From the NCBI GenBank assembly GCA_964351655.1, contig CAYGPD010000002.1:62001-126000 (forward strand): a DNA stretch of 64,000 nt, in the 5' to 3' direction. The notes below the pieces were generated by a model. That model was not told the DNA's origin and made no database searches. It worked only from the letters and a program-made list of their open reading frames with translations. Position 1 is the first letter of the stretch. The number at the start of each line of letters is the position of its first letter. Below, in pieces: positions 23,398 through 31,770 of the stretch. The position numbers and the translations under genes were made by a program. This DNA comes from Hirschia sp964351655. GTDB lineage: Bacteria; Pseudomonadota; Alphaproteobacteria; Caulobacterales; Hyphomonadaceae.

Positions 23398-24816
23398 GTG
23401 AGTGGCCCTACTATTTTAGTTGCAGATGACGATTCAAGCGTTCGCTTAGTAATTAGCCAAACACTGGCCCAGGAAGGGTATCATGTCAGATCGACAAACA
23501 CTGCATCTACATTGTGGAAATGGGTAGAAGCAGGTGAAGGTGATCTTTTGATTACAGATGTTTATATGCCTGATGAATCCATCTTTGATCTCATGCCGAA
23601 AATAAGACAAACTAGACCAGAGCTTCCAATTATTGTGATCAGTGGTCAAAGTACAGTTCTTACAGCGACTATGTCAGCAGATCATGGTGTATACGATTAT
23701 ATGCCAAAACCCTTTGATATCGACGCTTTAGCTGTGTCTGTAAAAAGGGCTTTACAAAAGAGATCTATCAAAGGAATAGAGCCTTCTAGCCGTAAGGCTG
23801 AAAAAGATGAAGCACTGCCGCTTATTGGGCGTTCGACGCCTATGCAAAATGTATATCGAGTCATTGCAAGAGTAATGAACACCGATCTTACAGTTTTGAT
23901 AGAAGGTGAGAGTGGTACAGGTAAGGATTTATGTGCAAGTGCCGTTCACGATTTAGGAAAACGAAAAAACGGCCCGTTTGTAGCTGTGAGTTTGGCTGCA
24001 TTGCAAAAGGAGCAAGTTGAAGCGGACCTATTTGGAGTTACTAACGATAGCGGCACATCTACTGCAGGCAGGGTCGGGGAAGCGAATGGAGGTACATTGT
24101 ACCTTGATGAAGTTGGAGACATGCCACTTGAAGCTCAAACGCGATTGTTGAGATTTCTCCAAGATGGACAGTATTCATCTCATGGAGGTGGTCCAGTCCG
24201 TCAATCCGATGTTCGAATTGTAGCATCTACTAAGCATGATTTACGTAATTTGGTTGAACAAGGATTGTTTAGAGAGGATCTTTATTATCGCCTGAATGTT
24301 GTATCCCTATCTTTGCCTGCTTTGCGTGAACGCAAAGAAGATGTTTTAGAGCTGGCAGCAGCTTTCCTCGTCAGAGCAAAACGAGAAGGTTTGCCTGAAA
24401 AGCAGTTGGATAAGTCTGCATATGATCTCTTAACTGCTTATGACTGGCCTGGTAATGTAAGAGAATTGGAAAACCTTATTCGTCGCTTGGCTGCGTTAAG
24501 TCCGGAACCAATAATTTCAGCTAGAGAAATTGAAAGGGAAATGAGATCCGGTATAAAGCAGCCAAAAGAAACGGATGCTTTTGAGGCGGAAGTCGAAGCA
24601 CTTCTTGCTCGTCACTTTATGGCAAGGTTGAGCCTAGCTGGTGATGCTGACGGCACCGTCTACCCAAATGTAATAGAACAAGTTGAGCGTCCCCTGTTAA
24701 AGCTGGCTTTGGCTGCGACGAATGGAAATAAAGTCCGGGCAGCGGCATTGCTGGGGTTAAATAGAAATACACTTCGTTCCAAAATCAATAGCTTAGGTCT
24801 CTCAGATGACGAATAG
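23398..24816 (+). CDS. ntrC: Nitrogen regulation response regulator NtrC lacking the GAFTGA loop
   Basis: 472 aa, GTG start. Receiver domain with the acidic pocket VADDDSSVR and Asp54 in ITDVYMP, Lys in MPKPFDI; AAA+ domain with Walker A EGESGTGKDLC, Walker B GGTLYLDEVGDMP and FREDLYYRLNVVSLSLPALRERKEDV; C-terminal Fis-type HTH (VRAAALLGLNRNTLRSKINSLGL). Between LFG and the Walker B strand the canonical sigma-54-contacting GAFTGA is missing; the sequence there is DLFGVTNDSGTSTAGRVGEA. Rhodobacter capsulatus NtrC also lacks the motif and acts with sigma-70, so this NtrC probably does not use RpoN. It controls nitrogen assimilation genes by family. Confidence 0.93.
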   Translation: MSGPTILVADDDSSVRLVISQTLAQEGYHVRSTNTASTLWKWVEAGEGDLLITDVYMPDESIFDLMPKIRQTRPELPIIVISGQSTVLTATMSADHGVYDYMPKPFDIDALAVSVKRALQKRSIKGIEPSSRKAEKDEALPLIGRSTPMQNVYRVIARVMNTDLTVLIEGESGTGKDLCASAVHDLGKRKNGPFVAVSLAALQKEQVEADLFGVTNDSGTSTAGRVGEANGGTLYLDEVGDMPLEAQTRLLRFLQDGQYSSHGGGPVRQSDVRIVASTKHDLRNLVEQGLFREDLYYRLNVVSLSLPALRERKEDVLELAAAFLVRAKREGLPEKQLDKSAYDLLTAYDWPGNVRELENLIRRLAALSPEPIISAREIEREMRSGIKQPKETDAFEAEVEALLARHFMARLSLAGDADGTVYPNVIEQVERPLLKLALAATNGNKVRAAALLGLNRNTLRSKINSLGLSDDE

Positions 24817-24939
24817 GTAGCTATCGGCTGCAACTGATGCTGGAATTGAGAACTAATTGATTTTCCTATTTACGAAACAATCTGTTGCGATTATGTATCA
24901 GTGTGCCTCAGTTGCTACAGGTAGAGTATCGAACGCTAT

Positions 24940-27162
24940 ATGCGAACACCAACTATAAAACTTAAACAGACAACAAACTTTGGCCCTGTCGGTACGATGG
25001 TCTTAAGAGGGTTGTTTGCTGTGGCGGTAATTATCGCTACTTTTGCTACTTATTTGTCTGTTGCTGATGGAGGAAACACTTCAACAGCTGGAAGTCCAAT
25101 AATGATTTGGCTGTTGGTGGGCAATCTTTTTATAATCTTTGCGCTGGCTGCAGCGCTAACCGCTCGTATATATAGACTTTTTAAGGAAAACCAAAACACG
25201 CAAGGTGGAGCTCGTTTGCGTTTGAGGATTATTGCTCTGTTTGGTTTGGCGGCGATGGTTCCAACAATCATTGCGGCCCTATTGGGAACTCTTATAAATA
25301 GCAGCGTTGAAAATTGGTTTTCTGGAAGAGTATCAGCTGTCATTGAGATATCTTCTGAGGCGGCAAAAGCTGCCGAGAGTGCTGTTGTACAAGAGGTTAT
25401 TAAAAATTTACGTGAAGCAGCTTCCGATTTGAATGGTACTGCAGAAGTTGAAGCGTTCACACAAGACCCCAAGAGATATCAGGAATTTCTTGAACTGGAA
25501 TCGGGATTAAGAAATCTTCCAACTTTGTATATATTCGATTCAGATAGAAATATAAAATATGCAGTTAATAGTGAAAGCTCTCCTCCTTTCGCTCAAATGT
25601 CAGAGATGAATTGGCTTGCTGCGCAAAATGGCCAAGTATCAGTAGATGTTTCGGACAGCTTGCTGGTGCGTGCGATGATGCGCTTGCCAGCTTATGACGG
25701 AGTATTTCTATACGGTGCCAGTCAGGGACGAAAAGAAATTTCGGCGCAGTTACGTGCAGCGCAAGCGGCATTCGTAGAGTATCGTGGGGCAGATGCGCGT
25801 AAAAATGAACTTCGTACAGTATTTGTACTATCATACATTGAAACGGCTCTTCTAATTCTTTTGGGAACTGCATGGCTTGGAATGTATGCGGCAGCACTAA
25901 TAGCTAAACCTATCGGCGATCTGGCTGCTGCTGCTCGAGCCGTGAGAGATGGGGATTTATCTGTACGATTGGAGCGCCCTAAGGGGCGGGATGAAATTGA
26001 CGATCTTTCCCAAGCATTTAACCAAATGACGATGAGGCTTTCTAGACAACGTCGTGATATTGATTCCGCTCGAATTGAAGCTGAAACGCGGACAGAGTTT
26101 ATAGAAACTGTTCTAAGCGGAGTTGAAGCGGGAGTAGTACGTGTTGACTCCTCATTCAATGTAACGCTCGCCAACGCTTCTGCGAGTAGGATGTTAGGGC
26201 TAAATTTAGAAGAAATACATAAAGCATCACTAGAAGTTATAGCTCCGGAGTTTCTTTCTCCGCTTCGTAAAGCTGTGGAAACGCGCAATGCTGTTGGAGC
26301 TAATATCCAAAGGTCCTCTCATGAGGGCATACAGGACATACATGTGCGTATTTCACCTGAGGCAGAATTAGATGGATTTGTTATAACTTTTCATGATACC
26401 ACGCGCTTAGTTGCAGGACAGCGACAAGCTGCTTGGAGAGATGTTGCGCGGAGAATTGCGCATGAGATTAGAAATCCCCTGACCCCAATACAATTATCAG
26501 CTGAACGTATACGGCGGCGTTTCGGAAAGCAGATTACAATCGACAAAGAAACTTTTGACAATTGTACGGATACGATATTACGTCAGGTCGGAGACATTGG
26601 TCGTATGGTCGAAGAATTTTCTTCTTTCGCTAGGATGCCTAAGCCAACCCTTGCTCCATTTGATTTAGCAGATTTAATTCAAAAAACAACTTTTGCGCAG
26701 CGATTGGCTGCTCCTTCAGTATCTATAACTGCAAAGGTGCCTACTGATCCAATTATGATGACTGGGGATGAGAGGTTATTAGGGCAGGCTCTTACAAATG
26801 TGATAAAAAACGCAAGAGAATCAGTAGAACGACACATGAATTCAGGTGAAGTAAAAGTTGGAAGTGTTGGAATTACTGTTGAAGCTCTTGATGGAAGAGC
26901 ACTTTTAGTAATTCGTGATACCGGAATGGGATTTCCGATAGAAGAACGATCCAGGATGTTGGAACCATATGTGACAACTCGAGAAACTGGAGTAGGGTTA
27001 GGGCTTGCGATTGTATCCCGCATTGTGGAGGACCACGGTGGAGAAATAACACTTGGTGACAATGATCAGGCCGAACACGGAGCAAGAGTAGATATCAGTC
27101 TACCGCTTACATTAGAAAAAGTAGATAAGGAACAAAGTTCCTTTGACGAAGGAATAGTATAA
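24940..27162 (+). CDS. ntrY: Nitrogen/redox sensor kinase NtrY
   Basis: 740 aa membrane histidine kinase. Three predicted transmembrane helices lie in the first 115 residues (about 20-42, 55-78, 92-114), followed by a periplasmic region of about 170 residues and another helix at about 290-312 (FVLSYIETALLILLGTAWLGMY), a HAMP domain (KPIGDLAAAARAVRDGDLSV), a PAS domain, the HisKA box RRIAHEIRNPLTPIQLSAER and the HATPase boxes (NVIKNARESV, DTGMGFPIEE, GVGLGLAIVSRIVEDHGG). By family it partners NtrX and links nitrogen, envelope or redox signals to transcription. It starts 123 bp after ntrC; its last base is the first base of ntrX. Confidence 0.95.
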   Translation: MRTPTIKLKQTTNFGPVGTMVLRGLFAVAVIIATFATYLSVADGGNTSTAGSPIMIWLLVGNLFIIFALAAALTARIYRLFKENQNTQGGARLRLRIIALFGLAAMVPTIIAALLGTLINSSVENWFSGRVSAVIEISSEAAKAAESAVVQEVIKNLREAASDLNGTAEVEAFTQDPKRYQEFLELESGLRNLPTLYIFDSDRNIKYAVNSESSPPFAQMSEMNWLAAQNGQVSVDVSDSLLVRAMMRLPAYDGVFLYGASQGRKEISAQLRAAQAAFVEYRGADARKNELRTVFVLSYIETALLILLGTAWLGMYAAALIAKPIGDLAAAARAVRDGDLSVRLERPKGRDEIDDLSQAFNQMTMRLSRQRRDIDSARIEAETRTEFIETVLSGVEAGVVRVDSSFNVTLANASASRMLGLNLEEIHKASLEVIAPEFLSPLRKAVETRNAVGANIQRSSHEGIQDIHVRISPEAELDGFVITFHDTTRLVAGQRQAAWRDVARRIAHEIRNPLTPIQLSAERIRRRFGKQITIDKETFDNCTDTILRQVGDIGRMVEEFSSFARMPKPTLAPFDLADLIQKTTFAQRLAAPSVSITAKVPTDPIMMTGDERLLGQALTNVIKNARESVERHMNSGEVKVGSVGITVEALDGRALLVIRDTGMGFPIEERSRMLEPYVTTRETGVGLGLAIVSRIVEDHGGEITLGDNDQAEHGARVDISLPLTLEKVDKEQSSFDEGIV

Positions 27163-28535
27163 TGGCGTATGAAGTCTTAGTCGTTGATGACGAAACTGAT
27201 ATCCGAGAACTCGTTGGAGGAATTCTTGAAGATGAGGGATATAAGGTTCGTACAGCCGCAGATGCCAAACAAGCTATGGATGTCGTTAGAGAACGTGCTC
27301 CAAATCTTGTCGTTCTTGATGTGTGGTTGAAAGGATCTGAGTTCGACGGATTAGAAATTTTGTCGATGCTAAAAGAATTAGATTCAAACATGCCTGTTAT
27401 AATCATGTCCGGACACGGGACAGTTGAGACAGCAGTTACAGCTATTCGAAATGGTGCTTATGATTATCTAGAAAAACCGTTTAATTCAGATAAATTATTG
27501 GTTTTAGTACAGCGAGCTTTGGAATCTGCTGAGTTAAGAAGAGAAAATTCGCGTTTAAAGATGCAGGTTGCCTCTAGCGATGAACTTATTGGGGATAGCC
27601 ATGCAACTCAGCAACTTCGTTCTGCTATCGCCAAGGTTTCTCCGGCCAATAGTCGTGTTTTGATTTCAGGTCCGCCGGGAGTTGGCAAAGAGCTTGTGGC
27701 AAGGTTGATTCACAATAACTCTATGCGGAAAGATGGACCGTTCATCGTTGTAAGTGCTGCCACTATAGCCCCTGAAAGAATGGAGTTGGAGTTATTTGGT
27801 GAAGAGGATTTAGAGGGACGTCCTCGTAAAATCGGGTTATTTGAGCAAGCTCACAACGGTACCTTACTTCTTGATGAAGTGGCGGATATGCCTTCAGGAA
27901 CACAATCTAAAATTCTTCGTGTACTTATTGATCAACGTTTTAAAAGGGTAAACGGCAATTCTGACGTTCACGTTGATGTTCGTGTCATTTCTTCAACAGC
28001 CAGAAATTTGCAAGATGAGATTGCGTCAGGGCGCTTTAGGGAAGATCTCTATTATCGGTTAAGTGTAGTTCCAATAGCGGTACCAGCTTTAGAGAGCCGT
28101 CGAGAAGATATTGGCGCACTTGCAAAATATTTTACTCGATTAATTGGTGAATCTTCTGGCTTGCCAATGCGGATATTTTCAGATGAAGCATTGGCAGTCT
28201 TGCAATCTTCAGAATGGCCGGGAAATGTGCGTCAACTAAGAAATGTTGTTGAGCGTGTACTAATACTAGCCAGTGGTGATATTTCGCAGAAAATACTACC
28301 AGATCACCTCCCATTGGAGAGAGACTCAGAGGGTAACAATACCGCTTCCATGGATACTATTTCCCTTCCTTTACGTGACGCTAGAGAAAAATTTGAGCGA
28401 GAGTATTTAACGCTCCAAATTACACGTTTCGGTGGAAACATTTCTCGTACCGCAAGCTTTATTGGAATGGAACGTTCGGCACTTCATCGCAAGTTAAAGG
28501 CTTTGGGTGTAGATACTTCCTCTGACAAATCCTAA
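27162..28535 (+). CDS. ntrX: Response regulator NtrX lacking the GAFTGA loop
   Basis: 457 aa, start overlapping the ntrY stop (TAATG). Receiver domain with VVDDETDIRELV, phospho-acceptor Asp53 in VVLDVWLKGSE and Lys in LEKPFNSDKL; AAA+ domain with Walker A SGPPGVGKELVARLIH, Walker B GTLLLDEVADMP and the FREDLYYRLSVVPI region; C-terminal HTH (GNISRTASFIGMERSALHRKLKALGV). At the GAFTGA position it reads LFGEEDLEGRPRKIGLFEQA, as in other alphaproteobacterial NtrX proteins, so sigma-54 activation is unlikely. It is coupled to ntrY and followed by trkA after 24 bp. Confidence 0.94.
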   Translation: MAYEVLVVDDETDIRELVGGILEDEGYKVRTAADAKQAMDVVRERAPNLVVLDVWLKGSEFDGLEILSMLKELDSNMPVIIMSGHGTVETAVTAIRNGAYDYLEKPFNSDKLLVLVQRALESAELRRENSRLKMQVASSDELIGDSHATQQLRSAIAKVSPANSRVLISGPPGVGKELVARLIHNNSMRKDGPFIVVSAATIAPERMELELFGEEDLEGRPRKIGLFEQAHNGTLLLDEVADMPSGTQSKILRVLIDQRFKRVNGNSDVHVDVRVISSTARNLQDEIASGRFREDLYYRLSVVPIAVPALESRREDIGALAKYFTRLIGESSGLPMRIFSDEALAVLQSSEWPGNVRQLRNVVERVLILASGDISQKILPDHLPLERDSEGNNTASMDTISLPLRDAREKFEREYLTLQITRFGGNISRTASFIGMERSALHRKLKALGVDTSSDKS

Positions 28536-28559
28536 TCGAGCGTGTTTGGAGCCTAAGAT

Positions 28560-29966
28560 ATGCGAGTCATTATTTGTGGAGCAGGACGAGTTGGACAAGG
28601 TATCGCTGAACGGCTTTCGGTAGATCATGACGTAACAATGATAGATGAAAATGCCGATTTATTGGATCGAGTTGGAACAAGATTAGATGTCCGGACAGTT
28701 ACTGGACATGCCGCTCATCCAGAGGTATTGGCGGAAGCTGGCGCTCAAAATACTGAAATGATTATTGCTGTGACCCAAATGGATGAAGTCAACATGGTGA
28801 CTTGCCAAGTGGCACATTCATTATTCAAGGTTACGACGAAAATAGCCCGCATAAGAAGCCAAGCTTATACAAGTCCAGTATATTCAAACTTATTTACCAG
28901 AGATAACCTGCCTATAGACATGCATATATCTCCGGAATCTGAAGTCAGTGAGTCAATACTTCAAGGATTAAAGACGCCTGGTGCTTTTCTAAGTGCAGAA
29001 TTAGGCATTATTGATGGTAAAAAGCGTGGTTTGGTTCGTCTATTGGGTGTGACTATCGGGGACAAGTCTTCCGCGATGGCTGAACAAAGGCTTGAAGAAA
29101 TGCACGCACTTCTTCCTGAAAGCGGGGCTCGTATTGTAGGTATAGGGCGCGACAAACGCTTATTCGCACCTAAGCCAGATCTTAAAATGATGGTCGGAGA
29201 TAGAGTATACTGGATTATCCCTTCCGAAAGAGTTCACCACCTGTTTGAAATACTGAATCTAGCTGAAGATATTAGTCGACACGTTGTTATTGTTGGAGGC
29301 GGCCACATCGGCTTAAATGTTGCAAAACAATTGGAAGCACCTACCCAAAAGGGGTCGAAAAAAAACAATGTGAGAGTTCGATTGATAGAAAAAGACTCGA
29401 ATAAAGCTGATAAGGCTGCAGAGTCTTTGGAAAGAGCAATAGTACTTCATGGTGATGGATTAAATCCAAGTATTCTTCAAGAAGCCGGCGTGTCGGATGC
29501 CGATTTGGTCGTAGGTTTAACTAATGATGACAAAACTAATTTGTTATTAGGTGCTCTCTCCAAGAACATTGGTGCAAAAAAAGTTATATCTCTCGTAAAT
29601 GAACCTGACCTTGCTAATTTGAAAGACAATGTCGGTATTGATGTACTGATAGACCCTCGGTCCATTACGGTATCAAAAATACTCTTAAAGTTGAGGCAAG
29701 GGCGATTGGCCAACTTGAAGACTCTCGAAAATGGAGCGGCAGAAGTAGTTGAAGGCGTGGTAAAAGAAACCGCTCCACTTGTGGGTATGAGTTTAGCTCA
29801 TGGTGAGCTCCCCGAAGGCATTACCGCCGGGGCTTTAATTAGGGACGGGGTGCCTATTGATTTATCCGAGCGAGTAAAAGTTCAAGATACAGTCATTTTG
29901 TTTGCTGAAAAAGAAATGTCTCGTAAGGTTGATTTATTGTTTAGAGTAAAACCTGAATACTATTAA
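28560..29966 (+). CDS. trkA: Trk potassium uptake system peripheral NAD-binding protein TrkA
   Basis: 468 aa with two tandem RCK units. Each has a Rossmann NAD-binding motif, CGAGRVGQGIAERLS at the start and VIVGGGHIGLNVAKQLE at about residue 243, each followed by a TrkA_C domain (the second ends near EKEMSRKVDLLFRVK). It gates TrkH/TrkG channels at the cytoplasmic face in response to nucleotides. It lies downstream of ntrX and 15 bp before trkH, so channel and gate are co-expressed, and the block ntrBC-ntrYX-trkAH may be one transcript. Confidence 0.95.
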   Translation: MRVIICGAGRVGQGIAERLSVDHDVTMIDENADLLDRVGTRLDVRTVTGHAAHPEVLAEAGAQNTEMIIAVTQMDEVNMVTCQVAHSLFKVTTKIARIRSQAYTSPVYSNLFTRDNLPIDMHISPESEVSESILQGLKTPGAFLSAELGIIDGKKRGLVRLLGVTIGDKSSAMAEQRLEEMHALLPESGARIVGIGRDKRLFAPKPDLKMMVGDRVYWIIPSERVHHLFEILNLAEDISRHVVIVGGGHIGLNVAKQLEAPTQKGSKKNNVRVRLIEKDSNKADKAAESLERAIVLHGDGLNPSILQEAGVSDADLVVGLTNDDKTNLLLGALSKNIGAKKVISLVNEPDLANLKDNVGIDVLIDPRSITVSKILLKLRQGRLANLKTLENGAAEVVEGVVKETAPLVGMSLAHGELPEGITAGALIRDGVPIDLSERVKVQDTVILFAEKEMSRKVDLLFRVKPEYY

Positions 29967-29981
29967 GATTCGAGTGATGTA

Positions 29982-31394
29982 TTGAATACTTCTAGTGTCC
30001 TCAAACAACTTAGCGTAATGGCTACACTCGTCGGTAGCGCGGCTCTGTTGTGTGCGCTGTTTTCTCATCTGACGGGAGATGAATCATCATCTAGAGGATT
30101 TCTCCTGTCGGGCGTCCTTGGAGCCTTTATTGGAGGATCAATTCTCACTTTACTGTGGGATGTTCCATCTAAGTCGAGTGCTAGAGAAGGTCTTTTGTTT
30201 GTAATTGGATTTTGGGTTTTGATGCCTATAATAGCCGCACCTCCATTCTGGGCGTCAGGTGTTTCTAGCAATTGGATTGAGGCTAGTTTTGAGGCTGTTT
30301 CCAATCTTACGACCACAGGAGCCACAGCAGGAGACTCTACACAGCCGGACTCTATTCGATATTGGAGATCAATATTGCAATTTGTAGGTGGAGTATCGGG
30401 AGTTATTCTTGCAGTTGTAGTGCTGGCGGCCCTGAATTTGACTGGTCCAAGGATTCATAAATCTCACCTCTTAACTCTTACAAAAGGTGATCTGTTTGGG
30501 CGCATTGGTCAGATAACAGTTATCGTTTCTACAGTGTATGGAGTCATGTCGATTTTTGGCATTATCGCGATTGCCGCATCAGGAGCAGAGTTCATTGATG
30601 CGGTTACTCGAAGCGTTGCAGCGATATCTACTAGTTCAACTCTTAAAGGAGTGGCGGGAGCATATGCATATACACCATTTGCTGCAGGGATCACATGCTT
30701 TTTGATATTTGTAGGAGCTACAAATATTGCTCTGCATGCTGATATTTTGCGCCAAAACAGCTGGAAAGTTTACTTTAAAGATGTCGAAATTAAAGCACTG
30801 TTTTTAGGGGTTATTATATTCGCAATTTTACTTGCGGTGATAAGTAATAAGTTTGATGGTCGTTATCTACTTGAGGCGCTGTCGTTTATTTCTACTTCTG
30901 GGATGAGTATTACTGGGTCAATTAATATCCTTGATACACTCCCTCAACCAATTCCAGACTTGTTTGTATTTGTTGGTGCATCAGCCCTCTCAACCGCAGG
31001 TGGATTAAAGATCATTAGAGTTATTGTACTTATTAGCAGAGCAAATACGGAGTTTAGGAGGTTATCGTTCGAAAATTCTACGGCTACTTTAAAATTCCAG
31101 GGTCAGGGACGGGCAGATAGTATTGTAGTCGGTGTGTGGGTATATCTAATAGCCTATCTTGGAGCCACCATTATTCTGGGAATGTTGCTGTCTCTAGCTG
31201 GTGTAGATGCTGCCGTTTCCTTCAGAAGCGCTATTGGAGCCATCTCAAATACAGGAGCATTGGTTGATAGTGCGGTATTTGATCAATCCCCCAGTTCTAT
31301 CACCCTAGTGCTGCTGAGCTTTGGGTGTGTTTTAGGTAGAATAGAGGTCTTAGCATTGGCACCATTGTTTTCTCCTGATTTTTGGCGCAAATAG
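29982..31394 (+). CDS. trkH: Trk potassium uptake protein TrkH
   Basis: 470 aa integral membrane protein with many hydrophobic helices and four degenerate pore motifs of the Trk/Ktr superfamily: FEAVSNLTTTGATAGD, TRSVAAISTSSTLKG, LSFISTSGMSITGS and RSAIGAISNTGALVD. The selectivity-filter glycines are placed accordingly. It imports potassium with TrkA. The start is a TTG at 29982 (MNTSSVLKQL); an ATG 36 bp downstream is an alternative but would cut into the first helix region. A structured 118-bp gap separates it from hfq. Confidence 0.92.
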   Translation: MNTSSVLKQLSVMATLVGSAALLCALFSHLTGDESSSRGFLLSGVLGAFIGGSILTLLWDVPSKSSAREGLLFVIGFWVLMPIIAAPPFWASGVSSNWIEASFEAVSNLTTTGATAGDSTQPDSIRYWRSILQFVGGVSGVILAVVVLAALNLTGPRIHKSHLLTLTKGDLFGRIGQITVIVSTVYGVMSIFGIIAIAASGAEFIDAVTRSVAAISTSSTLKGVAGAYAYTPFAAGITCFLIFVGATNIALHADILRQNSWKVYFKDVEIKALFLGVIIFAILLAVISNKFDGRYLLEALSFISTSGMSITGSINILDTLPQPIPDLFVFVGASALSTAGGLKIIRVIVLISRANTEFRRLSFENSTATLKFQGQGRADSIVVGVWVYLIAYLGATIILGMLLSLAGVDAAVSFRSAIGAISNTGALVDSAVFDQSPSSITLVLLSFGCVLGRIEVLALAPLFSPDFWRK

Positions 31395-31397
31395 AGA

Positions 31398-31451
31398 TGG
31401 TCGAAAGCTTAAACGAATCATTATATTTTGGATAATGCTATCCATCGACCA
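31398..31451 (+). repeat. Inverted repeats in the trkH-hfq gap
   Basis: TGGTCGA (31398-31404) can pair with TCGACCA (31445-31451), enclosing further short complementary segments (CATTAT/ATAATG and GGATA/TATCC, which are mutually exclusive). No T-tract follows. It may be the 3' end of the trkH mRNA or part of an hfq leader. Confidence 0.35.
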
Positions 31452-31512
31452 GAATAAGAAGACCAACAAACCGGAAACCTATAACAAAGTCCCGAGAAGA
31501 GGCTCATAAAAA

Positions 31513-31770
31513 ATGTCATCCGATAAAAAGCAAAACTTACAAGACACATTTTTAAACGCGGTACGCAAAGACAAAGTACAGCTTACTATTTTTCTTATGA
31601 ACGGCGTGAAGCTACAGGGTGTAGTAACGTGGTTTGATAATTTTTGTGTCTTGCTAAAAGGCGATGGTCGACCACCACAATTGGTTTATAAACACGCTAT
31701 ATCTACAATAGCTCCCAATAGTCCAGTTCGTTTATTTTCAGGCGAAGAAGGCGTTTCAGACGAAGCGTGA
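31513..31770 (+). CDS. hfq: RNA chaperone Hfq
   Basis: 85 aa. The Sm1 motif (LTIFLMNGVKLQGVVTWFDN) and Sm2 motif (LVYKHAISTI) are intact, with QDTFLNAVRKDK forming the N-terminal helix and KHAIST giving the proximal-face YKH. It forms the hexameric ring that pairs small RNAs with mRNAs. The short acidic C-terminus is typical of alphaproteobacteria. The stop overlaps the hflX start as GTGA, matching the conserved hfq-hflX pair. Confidence 0.97.
   Translation: MSSDKKQNLQDTFLNAVRKDKVQLTIFLMNGVKLQGVVTWFDNFCVLLKGDGRPPQLVYKHAISTIAPNSPVRLFSGEEGVSDEA

Noticed and set aside
25722..26288. Long open frame on the minus strand inside ntrY
   Set aside because: It lies wholly antisense to a well-conserved histidine kinase gene, encodes a Ser/Arg-rich product with no recognisable motif, and has no promoter context.
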